Below, one piece after another: positions 1-8,650 of a stretch of DNA of 64,000 nucleotides; position 1 is the first letter of the stretch; every line of letters begins with the position of its first letter. The position numbers and the translations under genes are program-made. The notes under the pieces are model-generated. The model had not been told where the DNA came from. It saw only the letters and a program-made list of their open reading frames with translations, and searched no databases. Source of the stretch: Nocardia speluncae NBRC 108251 (GTDB taxonomy: Bacteria > Actinomycetota > Actinomycetes > Mycobacteriales > Mycobacteriaceae); the NCBI RefSeq assembly GCF_001613245.1, contig NZ_BDBZ01000036.1:1-64000 (forward strand), in the 5' to 3' direction.

Positions 1-3
1 TTC

Positions 4-38
4 ACGAAAGGGGACCCAGATACTGGGTCCCCTTTCGT
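4..38 (+). terminator. Strong intrinsic terminator hairpin
   Basis: A perfect 16-bp stem (positions 4-19 paired with 23-38, outer bases ACGAAAGG, inner bases GACCCAG) with a 3-nt ATA loop is followed by a short T-containing tract. It lies just upstream of the first gene and most likely ends a transcription unit that begins outside the window. The gene it serves is not visible. Confidence 0.8.
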
Positions 39-133
39 CGTTTCTGGACGGGATTTCGACCCGTTAGACTTGGGCTGAGTACATGCTCACCAATATCGAT
101 TCACCTGATTTCCATTTGAGAAAGGGATCCGCC

Positions 134-1579
134 GTGCCGGAACAGAGCGATGGCCGGAAACCGTTCCGGCGCAATTCTTCCGGGGCGGGGAACGGGTTCC
201 GGCGCGTCGGCGAGGGCGACGCCGCGCCTCGTGCCGACGGTGCGAAATCCGGGGACGGCCGATCGGCCGGAGGTGGACAAGGAACTTTCCGGCGTGAGGG
301 TGGTACGTCCGGCGCATCCCGAGGTGATCGTGGCGCCGAGCCGCGGGACCGTCGCGACAGGCCCGGAGCCGGCGGCGGGGGCGAGGACAATCGCGGTTCA
401 TTCCGCTCCGATCGCGGTTTCCGTGGCGACCGGGGGCGCCCGGACCGGGCGGGATCGGCGGGAGAGCGCGGAAACAGGGCCGGCGGATCCGATGATCGCG
501 GTCGTTCCCGTGCCGATGATTCGCGCGGTGGGAAATACGGCGAGAATTCGCGCGGCGGACGTGACGAACCGCGGGGTTTCGGGGCCCGCGGCTCCCGGCC
601 GGGTGGAGAGAAGCCCGACCGGGGATATCGGGAGCGAAGCGATAACCGATCTCCGAACCGTTCCGGCACCGACAATGCCGGCGGCGATCGGGGCCGGCGC
701 GACTTCGGCGGACGCGGCGGACCGCGGGCCGATTCCGATGATCGCAGGTTCGGATCCCGTGGCGGGGCAGACCGCGCTGACCGCGGAGCCGGCCGAGGTT
801 ACGAGACGAGCACGTCGTCGAACCCTTCCCGCCCCGGCGGGTCGGGCGATCCGCGCCGCCGGGGCGGTGAGGGCGCTGCCCGGGGAGCCGATCGGCGGCC
901 ACCGCGTCCGGACGAGCCGGACCTGCCCGAGAACGTCCAGGCCAGTGATCTGGATACGACCATCCGGCGCGACCTGCTGAGCCTCGACAAGGGCAATGCG
1001 GAAACCGTGGCACGCCATCTGGCCATGGCGGCACAACTACTCGACGACGATCCACGGTTGGCTCTGGCGCATGCGCGGGCCGCACGGCAACGGGCCGGAC
1101 GGATCGCGGTGGTCCGAGAGACGGCCGGTGTGGTGGCTTATCACGCCGGTGAGTGGGCCGAGGCATTGTCGGAACTGCGTGCTGCGCGGCGGATGGCGGG
1201 CGGTGCCGGGCTGCTCGCAGTCATGGCCGACTGCGAACGCGGTCTGGGCCGCCCCGAGCGCGCGATCGAGATCGGCCGCAGTGACGAGGCCCGGTCGCTG
1301 ACCGGGGACGACGCTATCGAGCTGCGCATTGTCGTCGCGGGTGCGCGGATGGACCTGGGAGAGTACGACCAGGCCGTAGTGACCCTGCAGGCCTCCGATC
1401 TCGATCCGGCCCGCACCGGGTCCGGGCCGGCGCGCCTGTTCTATGCCTACGCCGACGCACTGGTCGCGGCCGGGCGTACCGACGAAGGCCTGACCTGGTT
1501 CTTCAATGCCGCGGCGGCTGATCTCGATGGTGAAACCGATGCCGAAGAGCGTGCAGCGGAGTTGACCGGGGGTCCCTGA
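134..1579 (+). CDS. TPR-like protein with long RG/GD-rich disordered N-terminus (Rv1691-like)
   Basis: The GTG at 134 is preferred over an ATG at 83 because AAAGGGA lies six bases upstream of it. Roughly the first 260 residues are Arg/Gly/Asp/Ser-rich with many RG, RGG and GDRG repeats and no hydrophobic core, so disorder is expected. The last 215 residues are Ala/Leu-rich helical hairpins such as ALAHARAARQRAG and ALSELRAARRMAGG, typical of tetratricopeptide repeats. Position before the HAD phosphatase and tlyA matches M. tuberculosis Rv1691, a TPR protein of unknown role. TPRs usually scaffold protein contacts, and RG-rich tails often contact RNA, so an RNA- or ribosome-linked scaffold is an inference. 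The upstream ATG would add 17 residues. Confidence 0.82.
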   Translation: MPEQSDGRKPFRRNSSGAGNGFRRVGEGDAAPRADGAKSGDGRSAGGGQGTFRREGGTSGASRGDRGAEPRDRRDRPGAGGGGEDNRGSFRSDRGFRGDRGRPDRAGSAGERGNRAGGSDDRGRSRADDSRGGKYGENSRGGRDEPRGFGARGSRPGGEKPDRGYRERSDNRSPNRSGTDNAGGDRGRRDFGGRGGPRADSDDRRFGSRGGADRADRGAGRGYETSTSSNPSRPGGSGDPRRRGGEGAARGADRRPPRPDEPDLPENVQASDLDTTIRRDLLSLDKGNAETVARHLAMAAQLLDDDPRLALAHARAARQRAGRIAVVRETAGVVAYHAGEWAEALSELRAARRMAGGAGLLAVMADCERGLGRPERAIEIGRSDEARSLTGDDAIELRIVVAGARMDLGEYDQAVVTLQASDLDPARTGSGPARLFYAYADALVAAGRTDEGLTWFFNAAAADLDGETDAEERAAELTGGP

Positions 1580-1739
1580 CAACTGTGTGAGCGCAGCGCA
1601 GTGCTCGACCGTTGGGATTTCCGCACGCGGGAGCCTGCCGAACGAATGGCCGGATCGAGCAGCTGGGGGTGCAGTGCCGCTCAACTTTTCGGCACGGAGA
1701 CGGCCTATCGACAGGGCGACGGCCGTTCAGCGTTCCTCC

Positions 1740-2223
1740 GCGTCGGGCGCGGGATCGTGCCCGTGTGATGGACCAGTTGAGTTCGGTGCGCAGATCGGCG
1801 CGGTTCATAGGGGGCGGCTCGGTGATGTAGATCTCCCACCTGGTGCTGCCCAGGGGGAGGTCTCGGGCAGTGATCCAGGAGTGCAGCCTGTCCCAGCTCT
1901 GGTCCAGGCAGTCGAAGGACCCACGGTGCACGAAACGAGCCGTTCGCCCGGGACGGGAGCACTCCGGACTACCTCTGCCTCCGGCTGAATCAGGCGGTCG
2001 ACCGGGGCCGACGGTGATATCCATGGCTTGCTCGCAGGCGGTGCCGTAGGGCCGGTGATATTCGCACCCTGGGTATCGAGTACAGCGGCGAGCCGTTCGA
2101 ATGAGGTATCGAAGAAGTGTGGATCTCATCCGGGGATACTCGGCCGTGGACCACCGCGAGATCCACCTCGGTGACGTCCAGAAGTTCCGGTTCGGTGCCC
2201 TGAGCAACGGGTTCGTCGACCAC
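1740..2223 (-). pseudogene. Decayed GyrI-like (AraC effector-binding domain) protein
   Basis: The minus strand starts well, with GAGGAG followed by GTG at 2223, and encodes VDEPVAQGTEPELLDVTEV then LAVVHGRVSPDEIH. The domain then continues in a second frame as HFFDTSFERLAAVLDTQG and in a third as YGTACEQAMDITVGP, followed by WEIYITEPPPMNRADLRTEL. Together these reconstruct the order of a stand-alone GyrI-like small-molecule-binding domain of about 160 residues (FDT-F-L start, WE-Y-T-P and DLRTEL end). At least two frameshifts separate the pieces and no clean stop follows the last one. It lies antisense in the gap between the TPR and HAD genes. A sequencing error is less likely because two independent shifts are needed. 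Confidence 0.68.
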
Positions 2224-2393
2224 ATCTCCTCCGCGCTGTGCGGCGGTCGCACGGATCGCGACCGCTTCGCTGGTCTCCGCGCATCTGTGCGGGACGCCGG
2301 ATTTGCGCCCCGCGGGTATCCGTGCGTCCGTGCGTCCGTGCCTGTGGAGTGCCCGTTGGGGGCCGGAGTGGGACGACGACGTAGGGTCCGAGT

Positions 2394-3293
2394 GTGCGGG
2401 ATGCGAGCGGAATGCGGTTGCGGGACGGGTACGAGGCGCTACTGCTGGATCTGGACGGGACGCTGTATCGCGGGTCCGTGGTGATCGAGGGCGGGCCCGC
2501 AGAACTTGCCGGTGGGGGGCAGCGGCTGGTTTACGTCACCAATAATGCGAGCCGCGCGGCGGGGGCGGTGGCCGCTCATCTCGCCGAAATGGGATACCCG
2601 GCTACGGAAGCCGAGGTGGTGACCAGTGCGCAGGCGGCGGTGCGGCTGCTCGCCGACCTGGTCGATCACGGGGCGGAGGTCATGGTCGTCGGTACCGACG
2701 ATCTGGCGGCCGAGGTGAAGGCGGCGGGGTTGCAGCCGGTGCGGCGGGCCACGGTATCCGTGGCGGCGGTGGTGCAGGGTCATTCTCCGCAGACCGCGTG
2801 GCCCGATCTTGCCGAGGCTTCGTATGCACTGCGGGCAGGTGCAGTGTGGGTGGCTGCGAACACTGACCGGACCTTGCCGAACGAACGTGGTCTGGCGCCC
2901 GGTAACGGAGCCATGGTCGCGGCCTTGCGCGCCGCTACGGACCGGGAGCCGCTGGTGGCAGGTAAACCCTGTGCTCCGCTGCTGGAGAACGCCTTGGAGC
3001 GGGCTGGAACTCGGGCCGCGCTGGTGGTGGGTGACCGGCTCGACACCGATATCGACGGCGCGGCGAATGTGGCGGTGGACTCACTGCTGGTCCTGACCGG
3101 TGTCAGTACGATCGAGGAACTGACCGGGTTGCCCACGGACAGGTGGCCGACCTACATCGCCGGCAGCCTGGCCGCGCTGAACAGTGCGCCGGTCCCCTTC
3201 GATATCGACGACCCCGCAGCCGTTCGGCGGGAGCTGGAGGCACAACCGGGCCGGGCGCTCAGGGTACGCGCGCCCCGTTCGGAAATCCGATAG
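2394..3293 (+). CDS. HAD-superfamily (class IIA) phosphatase, Rv1692-like
   Basis: Motif I is LLLDLDGTLYRG with the nucleophile and acid/base aspartates at 19 and 21. Motif II is VYVTNNAS, the motif III lysine is in VAGKPCAPLLENAL, and motif IV is VVGDRLDTDIDGA, so the catalytic set is complete. At 299 residues with the central cap it fits the NagD/pNPPase class IIA group. The M. tuberculosis ortholog by position, Rv1692, is reported as a glycerol-3-phosphate phosphatase in glycerophospholipid recycling; the same substrate is inferred here. The start could be GTG 2394 or ATG 2412; neither has a strong Shine-Dalgarno. Genes downstream follow closely, so it may head the tlyA-nadK-recN operon. 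Confidence 0.9.
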   Translation: MRDASGMRLRDGYEALLLDLDGTLYRGSVVIEGGPAELAGGGQRLVYVTNNASRAAGAVAAHLAEMGYPATEAEVVTSAQAAVRLLADLVDHGAEVMVVGTDDLAAEVKAAGLQPVRRATVSVAAVVQGHSPQTAWPDLAEASYALRAGAVWVAANTDRTLPNERGLAPGNGAMVAALRAATDREPLVAGKPCAPLLENALERAGTRAALVVGDRLDTDIDGAANVAVDSLLVLTGVSTIEELTGLPTDRWPTYIAGSLAALNSAPVPFDIDDPAAVRRELEAQPGRALRVRAPRSEIR

Positions 3294-3306
3294 CGTTGAC
3301 CGCACG

Positions 3307-3570
3307 ATGACTACCCCGACTCCTCGCCCGAACCACCCCGGTGCCGCCCGGGTGCCGCTGCCCGGTCGGCATCTCCCCGGGGCCGCCGGCCACAGCGACC
3401 TCGCCGATCCGGACAGTATCCGCACCGAAGTTCGCGAACTGCTCGCCGAACTCGCCGGTGGCGCAGCGGGGGACGAATCCGCCGGAACCGACCTGGCCCG
3501 CCGGGCGCATATCCTGGAGCAGGCACACGAGGTGCTGGTCCAGGCTCTGGCGACGGTGGACAAGATCTGA
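3307..3570 (+). CDS. Small conserved protein of the tlyA operon (Rv1693-like)
   Basis: This 87-residue protein starts at ATG 3307, 13 nt after the phosphatase stop, and ends one base before the GTG of tlyA. The first 30 residues are Pro/Arg-rich. The remainder forms amphipathic helices (DPDSIRTEVRELLAELAGG and ARRAHILEQAHEVLVQALA) with no membrane segment or cysteines. M. tuberculosis has a similarly placed small ORF, Rv1693, of unknown function. The tight spacing argues for translational coupling to TlyA. No biochemical role can be assigned. A longer in-frame opening upstream overlaps the phosphatase and is unlikely to be used. Confidence 0.75.
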   Translation: MTTPTPRPNHPGAARVPLPGRHLPGAAGHSDLADPDSIRTEVRELLAELAGGAAGDESAGTDLARRAHILEQAHEVLVQALATVDKI

Positions 3571-3571
3571 G

Positions 3572-4393
3572 GTGGCCAGGCGGGCGCGGGTGGACGCGGA
3601 ACTGGTCCGCCGCGGATTGGCGCGGTCACGCGACCATGCCGTGGAACTGATCGGTGCCGGGCGGGTGCTGATCAACGGTGCGGTGGCGGTGAAACCCGCG
3701 ACCGCGGTGGAAACCGGGACACCCCTGGTGGTCAAGGAACAGGCCGACGAGGTGGCCTGGGCGTCCCGGGGGGCACATAAACTGTTGGGCGCACTGGAGG
3801 CTTTCGAATCTCGGGGCCTGGCGATCCAGGGCCGGCGCTGCCTGGATGCCGGGGCGTCCACCGGCGGGTTCACCGATGTGCTGCTCAGTCGTGGGGCGCG
3901 GGAAGTGGTGGCCGCCGATGTCGGCTACGGGCAGCTGGTGTGGCGATTGCGGACCGACGATCGGGTGCATGTACTCGACCGGACCAACGTTCGTTCACTG
4001 ACCCCGGAAGGGATCGGGGGGCGGGTGGACCTGGTGGTCGCCGATCTGTCGTTCATTTCGCTGGCCCTGGTCCTGCCCGCGCTGGCGGCGTGCACTGCCC
4101 CCGGCGCCGATCTGGTGCCGATGGTGAAACCTCAGTTCGAGGTCGGTAAGGAACGCGTGGGTGCGGGCGGCGTGGTACGCGACCCGCAGTTGCGGGCGGA
4201 AGCAGTATGCGCGGTGGCCATGACGGCCGCCGAACTCGGGCTGCGGACGGTGGGGGTGGTAGCCAGCCCGCTACCGGGGCCCTCCGGGAATGTCGAATAC
4301 TTTCTGTGGCTGCGCCGGGGGGAAATTCCCGGCGACCCGGCCGGTGAGGTGGCGGAGATGGTGCGGCTGGCGGTCGAAGAAGGTCCGCAATGA
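3572..4393 (+). CDS. tlyA: 16S/23S rRNA 2'-O-methyltransferase TlyA
   Basis: An N-terminal S4 RNA-binding domain (about residues 1-65: RARVDAELVRRGLARSRDHA, then INGAVAVKPATAV) precedes an FtsJ-like Rossmann methyltransferase. The SAM site is CLDAGASTGGFTDVLLSRGA, the acidic motif is ADVGYG, and VVADLSFISL and PMVKPQFEVG complete the TlyA signature, including the catalytic Lys-Asp-Lys-type residues. TlyA methylates C1409 of 16S and C1920 of 23S rRNA (E. coli numbering), and its loss gives capreomycin/viomycin resistance in mycobacteria. The GTG at 3572 begins one base after the preceding stop; the 273-residue length matches the family. Its stop overlaps nadK by ATGA. Confidence 0.96.
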   Translation: MARRARVDAELVRRGLARSRDHAVELIGAGRVLINGAVAVKPATAVETGTPLVVKEQADEVAWASRGAHKLLGALEAFESRGLAIQGRRCLDAGASTGGFTDVLLSRGAREVVAADVGYGQLVWRLRTDDRVHVLDRTNVRSLTPEGIGGRVDLVVADLSFISLALVLPALAACTAPGADLVPMVKPQFEVGKERVGAGGVVRDPQLRAEAVCAVAMTAAELGLRTVGVVASPLPGPSGNVEYFLWLRRGEIPGDPAGEVAEMVRLAVEEGPQ

Positions 4394-5364
4394 GCGTTGA
4401 TACGCCCCGGACCAGGGAGATTCTGCTGGTATCGCATCCGGGTCGCGCCGAGATCAGCGAAACGGCGCATCGGGTGGCCAAGATCTGCGCGGAAGCCGGG
4501 ATCGGGCTGCGGGTGCTCGCCGACGAGGCCTACAGCACCCGTTTCGAGTCCGGTGCCGCACCGGTCACCGAGCCCGGATGCTATCCGGCGCAGGTGGTGG
4601 CGCATGAGCCGGACGCGGCGCTGGGCTGCGAGATGGTGCTCGCACTCGGCGGTGACGGCACGCTGCTGCGGGCGGCGGAACTGGCCCGGCACGTCACGGT
4701 TGCGGTGCTCGGCATCAATCTGGGCCGCATCGGTTTTCTCACCGAGGCCGAGGCCGAACACCTCGACGAGGCGCTCGCGCAAGTGGTGCGTCGCGACTAC
4801 CGCGTCGAGGAGCGGATGACCATCGATGTCAGCGTCCGGCTCGACGACGAGATCATCGAGCGCGGCTGGGCGTTGAACGAGGCCAGTATCGAGAACGCCG
4901 CGCGGATGGGCGTCCTCGAAGTGGTTCTGGAAGTCGACGGGCGGCCGGTGTCGTCCTACGGGTGTGACGGAATTCTTGTTGCGACCCCTACCGGTTCCAC
5001 GGCCTACGCTTTCTCCGCCGGTGGGCCGGTGGTGTGGCCGGAACTGGAAGCGCTGCTGGTGATTCCGAGCAATGCGCATGCCCTGTTCGCTCGGCCGCTG
5101 GTGACCAGCCCGGACTCCAGAATCGCGGTCGAATCCGTTGCCACCGGCCCTGATGCGATAGTTTTCCTGGATGGCAGGCGCACCCTCGCCTTGCCGCGAG
5201 GTGGCCGGGTCGAAGCGATCCGTGGTGCCGAGCCGGTCCGGTGGGTGCGCCTGGATTCCGCGCCGTTCGCGGATCGGATGGTGCGCAAGTTCGAGCTGCC
5301 GGTAACTGGTTGGCGGGGCCGGCGGCGAACGGAGGGCACACGTGCTGACAGAGATACGAATTGA
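4390..5364 (+). CDS. nadK: NAD kinase
   Basis: It phosphorylates NAD to NADP using ATP or polyphosphate in the cytoplasm. The family signature GGDGTLLRAAE is at residues 87-97, followed by GINLGRIGFL, the LNEASIE motif and DGILVATPTGSTAYAFSAGG, which bind NAD. The protein has 324 residues, slightly longer than the roughly 307 of M. tuberculosis PpnK (Rv1695), with the extra length at the Arg-rich C-terminus. It overlaps tlyA by ATGA and recN by 23 nt, so the three genes are almost certainly co-transcribed. Only the extreme C-terminus, shared with the recN start, looks unconstrained. Confidence 0.97.
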   Translation: MSVDTPRTREILLVSHPGRAEISETAHRVAKICAEAGIGLRVLADEAYSTRFESGAAPVTEPGCYPAQVVAHEPDAALGCEMVLALGGDGTLLRAAELARHVTVAVLGINLGRIGFLTEAEAEHLDEALAQVVRRDYRVEERMTIDVSVRLDDEIIERGWALNEASIENAARMGVLEVVLEVDGRPVSSYGCDGILVATPTGSTAYAFSAGGPVVWPELEALLVIPSNAHALFARPLVTSPDSRIAVESVATGPDAIVFLDGRRTLALPRGGRVEAIRGAEPVRWVRLDSAPFADRMVRKFELPVTGWRGRRRTEGTRADRDTN

Positions 5365-7114
5365 CGGACTGGGCGTTATCTCCACGGCCACCGCACAATT
5401 CCACGAAGGGCTGACGGTGCTCACCGGCGAAACCGGTGCGGGCAAAACGATGGTGGTCACCAGTCTGCACCTGCTCAGCGGGGCACGGGCGGATGCCGGC
5501 CGGGTGCGGCTCGGCGCGAACCGCGCGGTGGTGGAGGGCCGGTTCACCCTCAACGAGGTGAACGCGACCGCACGCGGTGAAGCGGAACGGGTCCTGGAAG
5601 CGGCGGCGGCCGTTGCGGATGACGACGATACGGTGATCGCGATCCGCACGGTGGGCAGCGACGGCCGGTCCCGGGCGCATCTGGGTGGTCGCGGGGTTCC
5701 GGCGTCGGTGCTGGCGGATTTCACCGCACCGTTGCTGACCGTGCACGGGCAGAACGACCAACTGCGGTTGCAGCGGCCCGAACAGCAGTTGCGGGCGCTG
5801 GACCAGTTCACAGACGCGGCAGTGGGGCCGTTGCTGCGCGAATACACCGAGCAGCGGCGGGCCTGGCTGGATGCGCGGAACGCGTTGCTGGAACGTACAG
5901 CACGCAGCCGGGAGCTGGCAGCCGAAGCGGAACGTCTCACGCACGCGCTCGCGGAAATCGATGCGATCGCACCCGAACCGGGTGAGGACGAACGCCTGGT
6001 GGCGGAGATCCGCCGGCTCAGCGATCTGGATTCGCTGCGGGAAGCGGCGGCCACGGCGCACGAGGCGCTGGCCGGACCGGAGGACGACCCGGGGGAGAAC
6101 GCCGGAGCCCTGGACGCGCTGGGGGTCGCACGATCGCGGGTCGAAGGCTCCGAGGATCCGGCGCTGGCGGCGCTGGGGCCGCGCCTGGCCGACGCTATCG
6201 CCGTGGTGGTGGACTTGACCACGGAATTGAGCGGGTACCTGTCGGATCTGCCGTCGGACCCCGGTGCGCTGGATTCCATGTTGACCCGGCAGGCCGAACT
6301 GAAATCGCTGACCCGCAAATACGCACCCGATATCGACGGGGTGCTCGCCTGGGCCGACGATGCGCGGAAGAAGCTGGAATCGCTGGATGTGTCGGAGGAG
6401 GCCCTGGCGGCGCTGGTCGCGGAGGCCGAGGCGGGCGCGGATCGGGTGCGGGCCGTGGCGGTGAAGCTATCGCAGGCGCGTACTACGGCGGCCGGTGAGC
6501 TGGCCGCGGCGGTGAGCGAGGAACTCGGCGGGCTGGCGATGGGGAAGGCGCGGCTGGACGTCGAGGTACGCCCGGTACCTGCCGGGCCGCAGGATTCGGC
6601 ACCGCTGCTGATCGACGGCACCGAACTCCATGCCGGGCCCGCCGGGGTGGACGAGGTGGAGTTACGGCTGGCCGCACATTCCGGCGCGCAGTCGCTACCG
6701 TTGAACAAGAGCGCCTCCGGTGGTGAGCTTTCCCGGGTGATGCTGGCGCTCGAGGTGGTGCTGGCGGGTAACGAGCACGGGGTGACCATGGTGTTCGACG
6801 AGGTCGACGCCGGCGTCGGCGGCCGGGCGGCGGTCGAGATCGGGCGCCGGCTGGCCCGGTTGGCCCGCACCCATCAGGTGATCGTGGTGACCCATTTGGC
6901 GCAGGTCGCGGCGTTCGCCGATACGCATCTGGTGGTGAACAAATCCGACGACGGTGCGGGCGCCGTGGATTCGGGTGTCCGGGCGCTGACCCAGGACGAG
7001 CGGATCGTGGAACTCGCGCGGATGCTGGCCGGGCTCGACGACACCGAAACGGGTCGCGCACACGCTTGGGAACTGCTCAATATCGCCCGGGCCGAACGGA
7101 TGGCGGCACGCTGA
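5342..7114 (+). CDS. recN: DNA repair protein RecN
   Basis: RecN is an SMC-like ATPase acting in double-strand break repair. Walker A is GETGAGKT at residues 29-36. Long Ala/Glu/Arg helices (about 155-370) form the short coiled coil. The ABC signature region SASGGELSRVMLALEVVL precedes Walker B (VTMVFDEVDAGVGG, near residue 480) and the switch region VIVVTHLAQVAAFAD. Its 590 residues are normal for the family. The GTG start at 5342 lies inside the 3' end of nadK, and AACGGAGGGCAC immediately upstream supplies the ribosome binding site. In M. tuberculosis the next gene is the SteA homologue; here two unrelated genes intervene. Confidence 0.96.
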   Translation: MLTEIRIDGLGVISTATAQFHEGLTVLTGETGAGKTMVVTSLHLLSGARADAGRVRLGANRAVVEGRFTLNEVNATARGEAERVLEAAAAVADDDDTVIAIRTVGSDGRSRAHLGGRGVPASVLADFTAPLLTVHGQNDQLRLQRPEQQLRALDQFTDAAVGPLLREYTEQRRAWLDARNALLERTARSRELAAEAERLTHALAEIDAIAPEPGEDERLVAEIRRLSDLDSLREAAATAHEALAGPEDDPGENAGALDALGVARSRVEGSEDPALAALGPRLADAIAVVVDLTTELSGYLSDLPSDPGALDSMLTRQAELKSLTRKYAPDIDGVLAWADDARKKLESLDVSEEALAALVAEAEAGADRVRAVAVKLSQARTTAAGELAAAVSEELGGLAMGKARLDVEVRPVPAGPQDSAPLLIDGTELHAGPAGVDEVELRLAAHSGAQSLPLNKSASGGELSRVMLALEVVLAGNEHGVTMVFDEVDAGVGGRAAVEIGRRLARLARTHQVIVVTHLAQVAAFADTHLVVNKSDDGAGAVDSGVRALTQDERIVELARMLAGLDDTETGRAHAWELLNIARAERMAAR

Positions 7115-7357
7115 TCCACCCGGCCGTCACGATCGGTGCCGGAGAGTGCGTGTGTCCGGCGCGGTAACAGCAATGAGGGGTGCTTCAGGCCGTCGGGTTC
7201 CGGTCTGTCGCACCGCAGTCCGGCGGGTGGATCCGATGTCGAACCGCGTGCGCGGTCGAGGTGATCTGCTTACGTGCACGACGTGGCCGGGGATAATTCG
7301 CTCGGCCGCCCACCGCTCGACAGGAACCGGGCGGCTGCCAGTAGGGGGCACGATTCG

Positions 7358-7948
7358 ATGATCACCGCCAAACCCGATGACGGGCCGTGCCGGCGAGGTG
7401 AACCCGCTCGGACGGCGTCCCGGTGGTGGCGCGCGTCGATCGCGGTGATCACGCTGTCGGTAAGCGTGTGTTGCGTAGCGATGCTGTGGTTGCTGATGTC
7501 GGACGCCGGGTTTCCCGCTCTCGTTGTCACCGGCTGGGCACTGGTGCTGCTGGGGGCGCTGTGGCTGATGATCGGGCTGTTCGGTGCGATCCGCTACCGC
7601 CGCTACCGGTCGCTGCTGTTCGCGCCCGGCGCGGTCGTCCTGACCTGCGCGCTCGCGTGGGCCGGTATTCCCGGCAATCTCGGCTGGCGGATTTCCGGCG
7701 GCAGCCTCGAACGCCTCGCCGCCGGCTGCGAGGCTTCGGCCCCCGGACGGTACGGCGTCTACACCATTACTTCGGTGGTGAAACGCGCCGATGGTTGCCT
7801 GCTCTACACCGACGGTGGCCTCATCGATCCGGTCGGATTCGCCTATTTCCCGCGCGGTGCACCCGGGCAGGGCCCACCCCGCCACGACGGCGATATCGGC
7901 TACACGCCCCTCGAAGGCAGCTGGTACCGGTTCGTTCAACGGTTCTGA
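7358..7948 (+). CDS. Three-helix membrane protein of unknown function
   Basis: This 196-residue product starts at ATG 7358, supported by AGGGGG about nine bases upstream. Three hydrophobic segments lie at about residues 27-48 (IAVITLSVSVCCVAMLWLLM), 52-77 and 88-108. After them comes a soluble C-terminal half of about 85 residues with two cysteines (LAAGCEASAPGRYGVYTIT and RADGCLLYTDGG) that could form a disulfide outside the membrane. I do not recognise the family. It and the next gene sit between recN and steA, which are adjacent in M. tuberculosis, so it looks like a lineage-specific insertion. The C-terminal half could be a small sensor or binding domain; this is not supported further. 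Confidence 0.7.
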   Translation: MITAKPDDGPCRRGEPARTASRWWRASIAVITLSVSVCCVAMLWLLMSDAGFPALVVTGWALVLLGALWLMIGLFGAIRYRRYRSLLFAPGAVVLTCALAWAGIPGNLGWRISGGSLERLAAGCEASAPGRYGVYTITSVVKRADGCLLYTDGGLIDPVGFAYFPRGAPGQGPPRHDGDIGYTPLEGSWYRFVQRF

Positions 7949-8049
7949 ACCACCTCGACAACCGGGGCCTGCGCAGCCGGTTCGAGGACGGATCCGGTAT
8001 CCGTGTCCGGCAGGTCGTGGTATCCGGTGCGGTCAGCTGCTGTGGCCGG

Positions 8050-8469
8050 TCAGCGGACGGCTTTGCGGGCGGCGGCGATGAACTGGTCGATCAGTCCCTT
8101 CAAGCCGATCTCGAGCGCCTTGGCGGGGACAGGCAAGGAGGGGTCGGAGGTCATGGTGTAGGTGACGCGGGTGCCGTCTCCGGCGTCGGCGAAGGTGATG
8201 ACGCCGGTATGGCTTTTCACCGGAGCGCCCTTGACGATCTTGTATTCCACCCGTTCGTTCGGCACCAGGGCGGTGATCTCCTCGACCACGCCGACCGGTC
8301 CGGCACCGATCTTGTGCTGGGCACCCACACCCTCGCGTTCGGTCGTGCCCGGTCGTACGAGCGTGACGTTCACGGCGAGGTACGGGCTGATGCTCTCGCG
8401 GTCGGCGAACAGCCGGTACACGGTCGCCCGCGGGGCGGCGATCACGGTGTCGACGGTGGTGCTGGCCAT
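8050..8469 (-). CDS. SRPBCC (START/Bet v1-like) family protein
   Basis: The protein of 139 residues starts at ATG 8469 behind GAGGAG. The N-terminus ASTTVDTVIAAPRATVYRLF and the middle GVVEEITALVPNERVEYKIV, then TGVITFADAGDGTRVTYTMT and the long C-terminal helix ALEIGLKGLIDQFIAAARKA, are the standard order of a polyketide-cyclase/SRPBCC helix-grip fold. Such proteins bind hydrophobic ligands in a central cavity; the ligand cannot be predicted. It is transcribed against its neighbours, separates recN from steA, and may be a later arrival together with the membrane gene at 7358. Confidence 0.86.
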   Translation of the reverse strand: MASTTVDTVIAAPRATVYRLFADRESISPYLAVNVTLVRPGTTEREGVGAQHKIGAGPVGVVEEITALVPNERVEYKIVKGAPVKSHTGVITFADAGDGTRVTYTMTSDPSLPVPAKALEIGLKGLIDQFIAAARKAVR

Positions 8470-8650
8470 GGCGTCTCCTCTTCGATTAGCTGTGCCCGGC
8501 AGCATACGGCGCGCCCGGCCCGGCTTCCGCGCGCAGCCGGCCGGTGGCCGCACCCGCGGGTAGCTGATCGATTGCTCGGGCGGGTGAATGGATGGCCGGT
8601 CAGCGGCGTGTCTCCACCGAAGGTTGAGGGTTTACCGACATCATCGCTAC

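Noticed and set aside
2321..2342. GTGCGTCC-type short tandem repeat before the HAD gene
   Set aside because: Fewer than three full 8-bp copies in GC-rich DNA; not clearly functional.
4132..6870. Open frame of 912 codons on the minus strand opposite tlyA-nadK-recN
   Set aside because: It is Ser/Ala/Arg/Pro-rich, runs antisense through three well supported genes and shows no motif; it is a by-product of high GC in the third codon position.
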